Shown: positions 1 through 9,960, counted from the stretch's first letter. The stretch: 64,000 bases of DNA from CAJQPP01 sp963793465 (GCA_963793465.1 CAWCAJ010000012.1:558001-622000), one strand, 5' to 3'. The notes: generated by a model not told the origin, from the sequence alone. Numbers and translations are program-made.

Positions 1-26
1 GTCATCCGCATTTGGGAGCTTCCAGA

Positions 27-770
27 TTGGCTATAGAATTTCCTTGCCAACAGTGCCACTGCGTGTTGCGAATCGACGAGCAGGATGCCCACAAACGCAC
101 TCGCTGCCCGCGATGCGGAATGATTCAGTATGTGAGCGTGCCCCGCAGCCTTGACCGTGCGGAGCCCAGCGGTACTGCGGGCACGGCAACAGAGCAACCG
201 GCGGTCCCGCTGGAGAACCCTGTTGCAGCGTCAACCTCGGCGGACGCGGGCTCATTGCCACCACCATCTGCCCCGGAACCGTTTTGGACCATGAAGTCTC
301 CGGACGGCAGCGTGTACGGGCCGGTGCCCCGCGCGGAGCTGGAGACCTGGCTGGCGGAAGGGAGGATTTCCAGTCAATGCCTGTTGAAACCGGAAGGCCA
401 ATCGCATTGGCAGGCGGCCTTGAGCGAGTTTCCTCAACTGGCAGCCCTGCGACCCAGGGTCACTTCCCCGCCCCCGCCCCTTCGGCCACGCGTGCATCGC
501 GATCCAGCGGTCCAGATTCCGCGGTTGACCCCCGCATACGAGAACAATGGCGCGGCCATCATGATTCTGGGCGTAATTGGCCTGTTCCTTCCATGTCTGC
601 CTGTGTTTTCGCTGGTGGCTCTAATCTGGGGATACCGGGAACGCAAGGCCATGGCGGCGGGACGTGTTGGGCAGCGGCATCGCTGGTTGACCGACATCGG
701 CTTTGTGGCCGGGCTGGTCGGCTGCGTGATCAGTTTTCTGGTCATCTCTTCCTGTTTGAGCGACCTGTGA
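27..770 (+). CDS. Zinc-ribbon / GYF_2-domain membrane protein
   Basis: The protein opens with a C4 zinc ribbon (CQQC...CPRC) of the MJ0042 type. A linker rich in Ala and Pro follows, then a GYF_2-like module around residues 85-130 (WTMKSPDGSVYGPVPRAEL), and two hydrophobic segments at the C-terminus, the first starting at AAIMILGVIGLF. This resembles DUF4190-type membrane anchors. I chose the TTG at 27 because GGGAG lies 8 bases upstream and the ribbon begins directly after it; a TTG at 12 or a start outside the window is possible. The function is unknown. The zinc ribbon plus GYF module suggests protein-protein contacts on the cytoplasmic side of a membrane. A related zinc-ribbon membrane protein lies at 58692-60629. 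Confidence 0.75.
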   Translation: MAIEFPCQQCHCVLRIDEQDAHKRTRCPRCGMIQYVSVPRSLDRAEPSGTAGTATEQPAVPLENPVAASTSADAGSLPPPSAPEPFWTMKSPDGSVYGPVPRAELETWLAEGRISSQCLLKPEGQSHWQAALSEFPQLAALRPRVTSPPPPLRPRVHRDPAVQIPRLTPAYENNGAAIMILGVIGLFLPCLPVFSLVALIWGYRERKAMAAGRVGQRHRWLTDIGFVAGLVGCVISFLVISSCLSDL

Positions 771-942
771 AGACCGCTCGCTCAACGACCTGGCGATTGA
801 CCATTCCCGGCTGGCCGGCAGGTCTTGCGGCTTCCCTGACCGTTGCCCGCCAACGGTTTCCGCGGAACGTCTCAACAGGGTTCGCATGTTTCGGGAAGGT
901 TGATTATCTTGCAACCTACGCCTGAACTTCCGGAGTTTTCAG

Positions 943-1800
943 ATGCCCATCCTTGGTTGCCATATGTCCGTGGCCGGCGGATTCCACAAGGCTGTGATTG
1001 CGGCTGCCAGGGTGGGGTGTGATTGCGTTCAGATTTTCACCAAAAACAATTCCCAATGGAAAGCAAAACCCATTACGGCCGAGGAAGCGCGTCTTTTTCA
1101 AGAGTGCATGTTGGAACATCGGCTCCGTGGGGTGTTGTCGCACGCATCCTACCTGATCAACATGGCCAGTCCCCGCGAAGAACTGCGGGAAAAAAGCGTC
1201 GCCGCCATGGTGATTGAGTTGCAACGGGCCGAACAACTGGGTATTGCCCATGTGGTCGTCCATCCAGGTTCCTTCACTTCGGCCGATGAGGCCACGGGCA
1301 TCGACTTGATTTGCCGATCGATCGATCAGATCCATCAACAATTGCCGGCATGTGGATCGCAGATCCTGCTGGAAAACACCGCAGGCCAGGGCTCCAATCT
1401 GGGCTGGCAATTTCAGCAACTGGAACAGATGATCGAAGGGACTCAGGAACCCTCTCGCCTGGGTGTCTGTATTGACACATGCCATGCCTTCGCCGCCGGA
1501 TACGCTCTCAGCGATCCAGACGATTACCGACTGACCATTCAACAGTTACAAAAGCACGTTGGCTTGCACCGCATCAAGGCTTTTCATTTGAACGACAGCA
1601 AACATCCGCGAAGCTCCCGGAAAGACCGGCACGAGCACATTGGCAGGGGAGAAATGGGATTGGAGTCCTTTCGCAACCTGTTGAATGACTCACGTTTTGC
1701 CGAGACACCGATGTACCTGGAAACGGCCAAGGGCCTTGAGAACGGACAGGACCTGGATGCTATCAACCTGAATACCCTGCGTGGCCTGGTGGCTCTTTGA
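943..1800 (+). CDS. nfo: Endonuclease IV (AP endonuclease)
   Basis: This is a deoxyribonuclease IV that cuts the backbone 5' to abasic sites in base excision repair. All nine trinuclear zinc ligands of the family are visible in a TIM barrel of normal length (285 aa): H67, H107, E144, D178, H181, H215, D228, H230 and E260, nearly the same numbering as the E. coli enzyme. Recognisable blocks are GCHMSVAGG at the start, VVVHPGS, LLENTAGQG, CIDTCHAF and HLNDSK. The ATG at 943 has GGAG 7 bases upstream. It is a stand-alone gene, separated from the ABC genes by about 165 bases. Confidence 0.97.
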   Translation: MPILGCHMSVAGGFHKAVIAAARVGCDCVQIFTKNNSQWKAKPITAEEARLFQECMLEHRLRGVLSHASYLINMASPREELREKSVAAMVIELQRAEQLGIAHVVVHPGSFTSADEATGIDLICRSIDQIHQQLPACGSQILLENTAGQGSNLGWQFQQLEQMIEGTQEPSRLGVCIDTCHAFAAGYALSDPDDYRLTIQQLQKHVGLHRIKAFHLNDSKHPRSSRKDRHEHIGRGEMGLESFRNLLNDSRFAETPMYLETAKGLENGQDLDAINLNTLRGLVAL

Positions 1801-1966
1801 TGCCGTGGGGGCGGATGGATGCCGCCACGAATTGAAGGACATCCGAGGAAGGACATCAGAGGCCGCCTGAATACGATTCCAACCTCACCCGTATTTGACC
1901 GCACCCACAACCCTTGAGCGTCGTTCCATCCCCTGGCCCCTGAAGACCGGAAGCAACCTGAGTTCC

Positions 1967-2788
1967 ATGAATTATGCCGTTGAAACCCGTGGACTGACCC
2001 GCATGTTTGGCGACCAGTGCGCCGTGAACCAACTCGACTTGCAAGTTCCTCAAGGTACTTTTTACGGGTTTCTGGGGCCCAATGGAGCCGGCAAGTCCAC
2101 CACCATCAAAATGCTCACGGGTCTGTTGGCACCCTCGTCCGGGGCGGTAGCGATCCTGGGAATGAACCCGTTTGACACCGAGCAGTCACTGGAAATCAAA
2201 CGCCGCATTGGTGTGGTCCCCGAAGACCTTTCCCTGTTCGACAACCTGACCGCCCGCGAATACCTGATGTTTGTGGGACGCATGTTCCTGCTGAATAAAC
2301 CCACCATCCAGCAACGCAGCGAAGAGCTTTTGGCCATGATGCGACTGGACCGGGAGCACCGCAAATTGACGCTGGAATACTCGCATGGCATGAAAAAAAA
2401 GCTGGCCTTGGCGGCGGCCATTCTGCCCAACCCGGACCTGTTGTTCCTGGACGAGCCCTTTGAAGGTGTCGATGCCGTCACCTCTCGCGTGATCCGGGAT
2501 ACGCTGTCCGGATTCATCTCGCGGGGTTCCACCGTATTTTTGACGTCCCACGTACTGGAGATCGTGGAAAAACTCTGCACCCATGTAGGCATCATTGCCG
2601 ACGGGCAACTCGTGGAACAGGCTTCCCTGGAAGAGCTGCGGGGTGCCAAGCGTACGCTGGAAGAGTGCTTCCTCGAAAAGGTCGGTCAGAATAAGGAACC
2701 CTCGCCCAAACTCAGCTGGCTGGATGCCCACGCCGACAAACCAACTCTGGCCACCCCTTCTCCACAGGAAAAGGAAACCGGCGAGTGA
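1967..2788 (+). CDS. ABC transporter ATP-binding protein
   Basis: This is the cytoplasmic ATPase of an ABC-2 type exporter. Walker A is GPNGAGKSTT, the signature-like motif is SHGMKKKLALAAA, and Walker B is LLFLDEPFEGVDA, followed by an H-loop (TSH). The C-terminal tail is Pro-rich and variable. The frame is open further upstream, but the ATG at 1967 begins a normal ABC domain (NYAVETRGLTRMFG). Its stop overlaps the GTG of the permease gene by 4 bases, so the two are translationally coupled and form one transporter. The substrate cannot be read from the sequence. DrrA/CcmA-like ATPases are the nearest general class. Confidence 0.93.
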   Translation: MNYAVETRGLTRMFGDQCAVNQLDLQVPQGTFYGFLGPNGAGKSTTIKMLTGLLAPSSGAVAILGMNPFDTEQSLEIKRRIGVVPEDLSLFDNLTAREYLMFVGRMFLLNKPTIQQRSEELLAMMRLDREHRKLTLEYSHGMKKKLALAAAILPNPDLLFLDEPFEGVDAVTSRVIRDTLSGFISRGSTVFLTSHVLEIVEKLCTHVGIIADGQLVEQASLEELRGAKRTLEECFLEKVGQNKEPSPKLSWLDAHADKPTLATPSPQEKETGE

Positions 2789-4644
2789 ACTGGACTCATT
2801 TAAGGACGATCATCTGGTTGAGATGGCGACTGATGGCAAATCAGTTCAGGAAAATCAGCAAGACGCAACGAATTTTCTCAATTCTGATCATCGTCGCCGC
2901 CGCCCTGGGATCATTGACTCTGTTCTTTCTGGCCTGGTGGGGCAGCGGGGAAATACTGGAGGACACACCCAGTCCGGCCCTGGTACTCATGCTGTGGACC
3001 GGTCTGGCGGTGGGATTTCTGTTTGGCTGGTCGGTTGGCGTGTTGACCGACCTGCAACGCAGCGAGCCCCTTTCGCTGCAAAAATTCCTGCATCTGCCGG
3101 TTTCACCCCAGGGAGCCTTCCTGACCAACTTTTTGAGCTCCTTTGTCAGCTTTTCCATGATCTTGATGTTCCCGATCCTGTTGGGATTGTCCCTGGGCAT
3201 GATTCAGCATTATGGACCCCGCATGATTCCGGGCATCCTGTTACTCCTGGGTTTTGTATTTTTGGTTGGCGCCTGGACCTGGCAGTTTCGCGGCTGGCTG
3301 GCATCGTTGATGATCGACAAGCGGCGACGACGCACGATCATTACGGTGTTCACCTTGTCCTTTATCCTGGTGTCACAAATCCCCAACATCTTGAACATGA
3401 CCACTTTTCGTGACGCCGAAGACGCAAAACAGAAACGGGATGCCGTGGTCGCCGAGCAACGCGCCACATGGCAGGCCCGTTTTGACAATCACGAAATCAC
3501 TCAGCAGGAACTGGAGCAGAAGCTTGGCGAAATCGCCAATCAGCAACAACTTGCCAAGCTACAAAGGCTGGAGCAAATCGCCGATTGGACTCGCCCATTT
3601 TGTATAGCCATTCCGTTGGGGTGGATGCCGGTCGGCATGGAGAGCATGGCACGGGGGCGATCGGCCGTTGGCAGCCTGCTGGTTCCAGCCGGCTGTCTGC
3701 TGGGGTTGTTGGGACTTTCGCTGCTCAGCTTGCGGCGATCGTGGCGTTCCACCCTTCGCATGTATCGGGGTGAACTGGATCGGCCCCGCAGCCAATCGGA
3801 ATCCAGTCGCTCGACTGCGGCGGACGAATATCAACCTGGATGGTCGGAAGTGCTGATTCAACGGAAATTGCCCTTTTTGAATGAACATCAATCCGCCGTC
3901 GCCACCAGTACGATGGTGGGCGTGATACGGGCACCGGAAGCTAAAATGGCGTTGCTGACACCCTTCCTGGTGATGGTGCTGCTGGGCCTCAGCTTTGCCT
4001 ATCGTGACGGCACCAATCTGCCGCAGGCCTTTCGACCTTTTACCGGGATTGGTGTGGCGACCTTCGCCATGCTGGGAATCATGCAGCTGATCAATAATCA
4101 GTTTGGATACGATCGCAGCGGATTTCGTTGCCTGGTACTTTCGCCGGCCCGGCGATCGGACATTTTGATCGGCAAGAACATGGCTTTCGCGCCATTCGCT
4201 CTCGGAATCGGAGCGTTGGGGATCCTGGCCATGCAGTGGTTTGTGCCTTTGAAATTCACGCACTTGCTGGCGACCTTTGTGCAGCTGGGAACCATCTACC
4301 TGGTGACCTGCATGGTTGCCAATTTCATGTCGATCCGCGCACCATTGGCGATTGCGGCTGGCACCATGAAGCCCATGAATATCAACTTGGGCGTCGTGGT
4401 GCTGCAACTCCTGATCACGATCCTGCTACCCATTGGTTTGTTGCCCACGATGCTGCCACCGGCCTTGGACTTGGTGGTCAACGAGTTCTGGGACGGCCCA
4501 ACGTTGCCCGTCTACCTGGCTTTGTCGGTACTGTTGTTTGTGGCCACCACACTGGTTTATCGTTGGGTTGTCCAACGACAGGCCCTGATGTTTGCAGATC
4601 GTGAAACCGCGATTCTGGATACGGTGACCCAAGTGGGCACCTGA
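2785..4644 (+). CDS. ABC-2 type exporter permease
   Basis: This 619-aa polytopic membrane protein is coupled to the ATPase by a GTGA overlap (GTG at 2785). Hydrophobic segments form two groups. The first covers about residues 30-210. The second covers about 390-600 and ends in the YRWVVQRQALMFADRE region. Between them is a polar, highly charged helical stretch (about residues 212-265, rich in Lys, Glu and Gln) that looks like a cytoplasmic coiled coil. The long insertion is not typical of small ABC-2 permeases and suggests a Planctomycetes-type exporter. Substrate unknown. Confidence 0.85.
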   Translation: MNWTHLRTIIWLRWRLMANQFRKISKTQRIFSILIIVAAALGSLTLFFLAWWGSGEILEDTPSPALVLMLWTGLAVGFLFGWSVGVLTDLQRSEPLSLQKFLHLPVSPQGAFLTNFLSSFVSFSMILMFPILLGLSLGMIQHYGPRMIPGILLLLGFVFLVGAWTWQFRGWLASLMIDKRRRRTIITVFTLSFILVSQIPNILNMTTFRDAEDAKQKRDAVVAEQRATWQARFDNHEITQQELEQKLGEIANQQQLAKLQRLEQIADWTRPFCIAIPLGWMPVGMESMARGRSAVGSLLVPAGCLLGLLGLSLLSLRRSWRSTLRMYRGELDRPRSQSESSRSTAADEYQPGWSEVLIQRKLPFLNEHQSAVATSTMVGVIRAPEAKMALLTPFLVMVLLGLSFAYRDGTNLPQAFRPFTGIGVATFAMLGIMQLINNQFGYDRSGFRCLVLSPARRSDILIGKNMAFAPFALGIGALGILAMQWFVPLKFTHLLATFVQLGTIYLVTCMVANFMSIRAPLAIAAGTMKPMNINLGVVVLQLLITILLPIGLLPTMLPPALDLVVNEFWDGPTLPVYLALSVLLFVATTLVYRWVVQRQALMFADRETAILDTVTQVGT

Positions 4645-5003
4645 AGAGCGGGAGGGCCCCCGGCAGGTTGCATCCCGCCGGCCCCGGTCGGGGTTTCGAC
4701 GGCTTTTGACGGGGCAATTTGCAGCGTGCTGGCGAAGCCTGCTGGCAATGCTAGAATCGAGCAGGAAATCCACGCGGGTTGCTGTTGGTCGGATCCCTGG
4801 CCTGAAATAGAATGCTGGGCTGCATCAAGGAAGATGCCTGCCAGAACGAATGGGTGATTGACTTCGACCCTGAAGGTCCCATGAATTTCTGGCGTTGCTG
4901 GTCGCAAGGAAGCGACGCTGAAGTCTTCTGAGAACGCCAATGGTGTTCTGGACAGCGTGCTCGCGTGACCGTAACAACCGTCCCGCAATTCTGGAGTCAG
5001 CAC
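4645..5003. other. Intergenic stretch before dnaG
   Basis: The stretch holds no convincing gene. It is GC-rich near the permease stop, with imperfect inverted GCGGGA/TCCCGC segments but no T-tract. A TTGACT at 4858-4863 could be a -35 element for dnaG, but the matching -10 (ATGAAT, 17 bases later) is poor. Confidence 0.4.
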
Positions 5004-6905
5004 GTGTCTTTCGCGTACGACGACAAGGACCGCGTCAAACAAGCCACCGACATTGTCGACCTGGTTGGCAGTTACCTGCAACTGCGTCGTCAGGGGAGTG
5101 CTTACACTGCGTTGTGTCCCTGGCATGCTGACAATCGACCCAGTTTGCAAGTCAATCCCGCCCGCCAGTCCTGGAAGTGCTGGGTCTGCGATGTGGGTGG
5201 GGACGTGTTCAGTTTTCTGATGAAACGTGAAAACGTGGAGTTCCGTCAGGCGTTGGAAATGCTGGCCGAGCGAGCGGGCATCCAGTTAACCAGTCAACGG
5301 TTACCCAAGACAGCCGCTGGCAATCCCAACGACAAGCCCACTCTGTTCCGGGCCATGCAATGGTCCGCCACCCAGTATCATCAATGCCTGCTGAATGATG
5401 CGGCGGCGGAACCCGCCAGACGTTACCTGGCCGCCCGCGGCATTAACGATGCCGCCATCTCCCAATTCATGCTCGGGTTTTCTCCGAACAGCTGGTCCTG
5501 GTTGCTGGACCGGTCGCGGACCAGTGGATTTTCTGCCGAAGTGTTTCAAGCCGCTGGACTGGTCGCCCGCAGCGAACGCAGCAGCGGCTGGTACGAACGT
5601 TTTCGCGGTCGCGTCATGTTTCCCATTCAGGACACACAGGATCGGGTGATTGCCTTTGGCGGCCGCATTCTTCCGGAAATCGCCGACCGGGAATCAGCGG
5701 AAACGGGTCGCGCGGCTGCCAAGTACATCAATTCGCCGGAAACGCCGCTGTATTCCAAGAGTGACAACCTGTTCGGTCTGAACATCGCCAAGTCGACGCT
5801 CAGCCGGGAACGGCACCTGATCATCGTGGAAGGTTACACCGATGTTATTGGCGCCTGGATTGCGGGCATCGAGAATGTGGCGGCCGTGTGCGGCACGTCG
5901 TTGAATCAAAGGCATATCCAGGTGATCAAGCGGTTTGCGGATCGCATCACGCTGGTTCTGGATGGAGACGAAGCGGGGCAACGCCGCACAAATGAAGTGC
6001 TGGAGCATTTCGTGCAGGCCGATGTCGACCTGCGCATCATGACGTTGCCTGAGGGTTCCGATCCCTGCGATTTTGTACAACAACAGGGCGCCAGTGCTTT
6101 TCGCGGCCGGATCGCTGAAGCCAGTGACGTGCTGGATCACAAGATTGCCATGGAAACCAGGGGCGTGGACCTGATCCGCGACACGCACAAGGCCAATCGG
6201 GCCCTGGATAATATTCTGCGGACGATTGCCAGCAGTCCCAGCCAGCTGGATGTCTCCTCCCAAAGCCGTCTGAAAACCCAACACATTCTGACTCGCCTGT
6301 CGCGTCTGTTCCAGATCGACCTGGACACCCTGCGTCTACGTGTCTCCGAGCTCCGCAAACGGCAAAAAACAACCCGCTACGATAGCGCCGGGCAGCCCGT
6401 GGGTCAAAATTCCCAGCACTCCCGTGCGGAGCAGACTGCGGGCAAGAAATCACTGATATCACTGGAAAGCGAGCTGTTGCAAATCCTTATGCGCAGTGGC
6501 GAATTGATCGACCGGGCCATCGAGAACATTTCCCCCGACCAATTCGTAGAAGGACCCTGCCGCCAAATCTACGAGCTCATCTGCCAGTGTTATCACGAAG
6601 GCGAGTTGATCACATTCGACTCACTGATGCTGCAACTCGAAGATCCTGCCCTCAAGCATTTGCTGGATCGGCTGGACGAAGAGTCGCAGGCCAAGATGGC
6701 AATCAAGACAGAAATGGATCTTTCCTCGCAATTGAACCATGTGATTGCCAGTTTTGATCGTCTGGTCATGGAGATGGAAAAACGCCAGGCGATTTCGCAC
6801 TTGAACCACCCAGAAATTAACCAACAGGAGGAGTCTCGGATTCTGGAACAGTTGTTCCAGAAAACAAAAGAGCGTCAGGGCATTCAGTCACCCATGGACG
6901 GGTAA
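5004..6905 (+). CDS. dnaG: DNA primase
   Basis: Primase makes RNA primers at the replication fork. The N-terminal CHC2 zinc-binding domain has C38, H41, C59 and C62. The catalytic core follows (RFRGRVMFPIQD, FGGR), then the TOPRIM motifs EGYTD and LDGDEAGQ, and a DnaB-binding-like C-terminal helical region. I prefer the GTG at 5004, because GGAG ends 7 bases upstream and the protein then starts SFAYDDKDRVKQATDIVDL as expected; a GTG at 4965 would add 13 residues. The gene is followed by rpoD, the usual macromolecular-synthesis order, but without rpsU. Confidence 0.97.
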   Translation: MSFAYDDKDRVKQATDIVDLVGSYLQLRRQGSAYTALCPWHADNRPSLQVNPARQSWKCWVCDVGGDVFSFLMKRENVEFRQALEMLAERAGIQLTSQRLPKTAAGNPNDKPTLFRAMQWSATQYHQCLLNDAAAEPARRYLAARGINDAAISQFMLGFSPNSWSWLLDRSRTSGFSAEVFQAAGLVARSERSSGWYERFRGRVMFPIQDTQDRVIAFGGRILPEIADRESAETGRAAAKYINSPETPLYSKSDNLFGLNIAKSTLSRERHLIIVEGYTDVIGAWIAGIENVAAVCGTSLNQRHIQVIKRFADRITLVLDGDEAGQRRTNEVLEHFVQADVDLRIMTLPEGSDPCDFVQQQGASAFRGRIAEASDVLDHKIAMETRGVDLIRDTHKANRALDNILRTIASSPSQLDVSSQSRLKTQHILTRLSRLFQIDLDTLRLRVSELRKRQKTTRYDSAGQPVGQNSQHSRAEQTAGKKSLISLESELLQILMRSGELIDRAIENISPDQFVEGPCRQIYELICQCYHEGELITFDSLMLQLEDPALKHLLDRLDEESQAKMAIKTEMDLSSQLNHVIASFDRLVMEMEKRQAISHLNHPEINQQEESRILEQLFQKTKERQGIQSPMDG

Positions 6906-6939
6906 CACTCTGACCGCTTTGGATTGGAAGGTTTGCCAG

Positions 6940-6960
6940 ACGGTGCGTTGCAAGCACCGT
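6940..6960 (+). other. Perfect 7-bp hairpin in the dnaG-rpoD spacer
   Basis: ACGGTGC and GCACCGT pair perfectly across a 7-base loop. There is no T-tract, so it is not a typical terminator. It may be an mRNA processing or attenuation structure between dnaG and rpoD. That role is inference only. Confidence 0.4.
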
Positions 6961-7093
6961 TACCGCCGACCGGCAGCATACGATTCGCACACCAGGCGAC
7001 TCGTCATGTCACCGCTGGGCGTTCCGCAAGGCGAACCATTTGATCCCCAACCGTGTGCATTTAGCGAAATGGAAATCGCAGGAGGGCACCGCC

Positions 7094-8746
7094 ATGGAAT
7101 TCCTGGAAAAAGATCTTCAGTCACTTATCGAACAAGGAAAGAAACAGGGTTACTTGACATTCGAGCAGGTTGTTGGATACCTGCCCGACGAGGCCAACAC
7201 ACCCGAGAAACTCGATAACCTTGTTTGCGCCGTCGAATCCGCCGGCATCGAATTGTGCAATCAGGCCCCGGTGACCAAGTCGGACGGGCCGACCGTCGAT
7301 GACCTGAAGCAGGCCGAAGAGGAAGTTGCTTCACTGGCCACTTTCAACGAAAAGCTGGCTCGTCCCAGCGATGATCCCATCCGCATGTATCTCAGCCAAA
7401 TGGCCGAAATTCCTCTGCTCAGCCGGGACGAGGAAATTGCCCTGGCCAAACGCATCGAGATCGCTCGCAAACGGTTCCGTCGTTGCGTGCTGTCCTGCGA
7501 CTATTCGCTCCGGAAGACGGTAGAGACACTCAAGAAAGTCTATGCCGGTGACCTGCCGTTTGACCGCACGATCAAGGTCTCCCTGACCGAACGGTTAACC
7601 AAAGAACAGGTAACCGCCAGGATGCCCCACCATTTTCGTACGATCGAGCATTTGCTGGCCGAGAACCAGAAGGATTTTTCCCTGCTAATCCACCACAGCG
7701 TGTCGGACGAGCAAAAATCCCGGGCCCGACTCCGCTTCATTCGCCGCCGTGGCAAACTCCTGCACCTGGTCGAGGAACTCAGCTTGCGTTCGCGACGCGT
7801 GGTTCCGATGATCGCGGAGTTGGAAAAATTCGCCGGCAGAATGACCTGGCTGAAGAAAAAGCTGGACGAAGTGAAGGACGATCCCACCCAGCAACGATTG
7901 GTGGAGAATCTCAAAAACGAGCTGAAAAAGTTGATGCTGGAAACGCTGGAAAGCCCGCGTGGTTTAAGGCATCGGGCCACCAACTGTCGCAAATACCATG
8001 AGGAGTTCGAGGCGGCCAAAAGGGAACTGTCCAGCAGCAATCTGAGATTGGTGGTCTCGATAGCCAAAAAGTACCGCAATCGCGGGATGAGCTTCCTGGA
8101 TCTGATTCAGGAAGGCAATACGGGACTCATGCGGGCTGTCGACAAGTACGAATATCGCCGCGGCTTCAAGTTCTCGACCTACGCCACCTGGTGGATTCGT
8201 CAAGCCATCACGCGTGCCATTGCCGACCAGGCTCGTACCATTCGCATTCCCGTTCACATGATTGATGTTCTGTCCCGATTGCGGAACATTGAAAAGCGGT
8301 TGCAGCAGGAAACCAAGCGGCTGCCCACCACGGAAGAGATCGCCAAGATCGCTGATATCCCTGTCGAGGAAGTCCGCCGCGTGATGGACATTGGCCGTCA
8401 CCCGGTCAGTCTGGATCGACCCGTCGGAGAAGGCGATGACTGCAGCTTTGGGGAGTTCATCGAGGACGAGGCGACCCAGAGTCCGGTTCGCAACGCCTCG
8501 AATGGCATCCTCCGTGGCAAGATCGATGAATTACTTAAAACGTTGACCTATCGGGAACGCGAGATCATCCGTCTGCGCTATGGATTGGGCGATGGCTACA
8601 CCTATACTTTGGAGGAGGTGGGCCGGATTTTCCGGGTTACCCGAGAAAGGGTGCGGCAAATTGAAGCCAAAGCCGTTCGCAAGCTGCAGAATCCAGTCCG
8701 CAGCCAGGCGTTGGAGGGCTTTGTGCAGCCCGAGTACGCACTGTAG
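7094..8746 (+). CDS. rpoD: RNA polymerase primary sigma factor (sigma-70 family)
   Basis: All conserved sigma-70 regions are present in order. Region 1.1 is at the N-terminus and 1.2 begins at DDPIRMYLSQM. Region 2 includes SNLRLVVSIAKKYRNRG, FLDLIQEGN and the -10 recognition helix around FSTYATWWIRQAI. Region 3 follows. Region 4 contains TYREREIIRLRYGL and the helix-turn-helix VTRERVRQIEAKA. A charged spacer of more than 150 residues lies between 1.2 and 2. The ATG at 7094 has an ideal GGAGG 8 bases upstream. It directly follows dnaG and is probably the housekeeping sigma factor. Confidence 0.97.
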   Translation: MEFLEKDLQSLIEQGKKQGYLTFEQVVGYLPDEANTPEKLDNLVCAVESAGIELCNQAPVTKSDGPTVDDLKQAEEEVASLATFNEKLARPSDDPIRMYLSQMAEIPLLSRDEEIALAKRIEIARKRFRRCVLSCDYSLRKTVETLKKVYAGDLPFDRTIKVSLTERLTKEQVTARMPHHFRTIEHLLAENQKDFSLLIHHSVSDEQKSRARLRFIRRRGKLLHLVEELSLRSRRVVPMIAELEKFAGRMTWLKKKLDEVKDDPTQQRLVENLKNELKKLMLETLESPRGLRHRATNCRKYHEEFEAAKRELSSSNLRLVVSIAKKYRNRGMSFLDLIQEGNTGLMRAVDKYEYRRGFKFSTYATWWIRQAITRAIADQARTIRIPVHMIDVLSRLRNIEKRLQQETKRLPTTEEIAKIADIPVEEVRRVMDIGRHPVSLDRPVGEGDDCSFGEFIEDEATQSPVRNASNGILRGKIDELLKTLTYREREIIRLRYGLGDGYTYTLEEVGRIFRVTRERVRQIEAKAVRKLQNPVRSQALEGFVQPEYAL

Positions 8747-8869
8747 CGTTCGGCCAGCGGACGGCAGCCCGGCCCGCAGATAAAAACAAATGCCCCGGGC
8801 GAATGCCGGTAACTTTCGCTCAACGGAGAATTCCGCCAGTTACCCTGGGGAAGGGCATGCGATAGAATC

Positions 8870-8907
8870 AAGCCGTCAGGGCCGAATCCGGCTCGGCGGC
8901 TTTTTTT
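8870..8907 (+). terminator. Rho-independent terminator after rpoD
   Basis: A GC-rich imperfect hairpin whose outer arms are AAGCCG and CGGCTT is followed directly by seven T residues. It lies about 120 bases after the rpoD stop and just before the next start codon, so it probably ends the dnaG-rpoD transcript. Confidence 0.7.
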
Positions 8908-8917
8908 CTCAGCTGGA

Positions 8918-9649
8918 ATGGATCGCTCGATGAGCTCACAAGTGGATTTGCAACTGCTGCGTACGCTACACCGGATTCTGCGTCAACAGACGGATTTGAA
9001 CGGCCGCATCCGACGCGGACCAGCCCGGGTGAATGTCGCTCAGCAAGCCGAGGCGGCTTTTCACCAGAGCCTGGTCCAGGCCCGGGAGTCGCTCAAGGCC
9101 ACCCGGATGAACGCCGATCGAAAACAACTGCAACTGGCCGAAAGGGAAGCTCGCATTGAGGACCTGAAAGCCAAACGCAACGCCTGCGATTCGAATCGCG
9201 AATATCAATTGCTCAGTGACCAAATCGCGGCCGACGAACAGGCCAATAGCGTGCAGTCGGACGAGATTCTGGAACTGCTGGAAAAGGTGGATGAGCTGGA
9301 GACAGCCGTTCAGCAAGCGGACTCGAATCTGGCCAAGGGGAAACTGGAAACGGAAAAAGTTCGCCGTCAGGTGGATGCCGAACTGGCAACGCTGCAAAAA
9401 GACATGGATGCCGTGCAGCAGGAACTGGGTAATGCAGAAGCCAAATTGCCGAGCGACCTGAAGCCCGAGTATCGCCGACTGGTGGCGGCCCTGGGGGAGG
9501 AAGCTTTGGCCGCCGTTGAAGACAATAGTTGCGGGCATTGCTACACCCATGTCACCACGCAACTGATCACCGAGTTGATGATGAAACGGGTCACCTTCTG
9601 CAAGACCTGCGGTAGCCTGCTCTATCTCTCGGAAAATGCCGCCGTTTGA
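8918..9649 (+). CDS. Coiled-coil protein with C4-type zinc ribbon (CdsZ/FlgZ-like)
   Basis: The first 200 residues are an almost unbroken, highly charged helical hairpin. The last 45 residues form a zinc ribbon with CGHC and CKTC knuckles. This order matches the family of Chlamydia CT398/CdsZ and Helicobacter HP0958 (zf-RING_7). Members bind sigma-54 or secretion and flagellar partners in some bacteria; the role here is unknown. ATG codons at 8918 and 8930 are both possible, giving MDRSMSSQVD or MSSQVD. It lies between rpoD and greA, in a transcription-related neighbourhood. Confidence 0.85.
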   Translation: MDRSMSSQVDLQLLRTLHRILRQQTDLNGRIRRGPARVNVAQQAEAAFHQSLVQARESLKATRMNADRKQLQLAEREARIEDLKAKRNACDSNREYQLLSDQIAADEQANSVQSDEILELLEKVDELETAVQQADSNLAKGKLETEKVRRQVDAELATLQKDMDAVQQELGNAEAKLPSDLKPEYRRLVAALGEEALAAVEDNSCGHCYTHVTTQLITELMMKRVTFCKTCGSLLYLSENAAV

Positions 9650-9960
9650 GACAGACGGCCGTTGCCGATCCATTGTGCGCCGAGTCCGCCAGCTTCGATT
9701 TTGGAAGTCCGCGGAACTGTCCGGTGATCATGGCGGCCCCTCGCCGGTCCCCCGGCGACGATCCTGGCGTGAGGCCAACGAGCAGGAAAAACCCTGATTT
9801 CACGGACTTTTCCAGGCAGTCATGGCATGGATCGGCCTCGACGACCCCTGAGTTCGGCTTTACATCTGTTCCAATTGGTGCAAAATTGAGCTTCTTACGA
9901 CCGGCCAGGGGGCAGGTCGTGATTTTTTTTGCAACTGCAAAATCGAAAAGGAGAATCGCC
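9650..9960. other. Intergenic region upstream of greA
   Basis: No gene is seen. Near the greA end a plausible sigma-70-type promoter occurs (given separately). The rest has no clear feature. Confidence 0.4.
9859..9886 (+). promoter_or_regulatory. Candidate greA promoter
   Basis: TTTACA (9859-9864) and CAAAAT (9881-9886) are separated by 16 bases and match the sigma-70 consensus at 5/6 and 4/6 positions. The greA start lies 74 bases downstream. Prediction by eye only. Confidence 0.4.

Noticed and set aside
1895..1966. Upstream start for the ABC ATPase
   Set aside because: It adds 24 residues unlike ABC proteins; the ATG at 1967 begins a standard domain.
4645..5003. Possible tRNA or small RNA before dnaG
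   Set aside because: No cloverleaf, no conserved T-loop and no RNA fold were recognisable by eye.
9646..9960. N-terminal extension of GreA
   Set aside because: GreA is normally about 158 aa, and the strong ribosome site precedes the GTG at 9961.
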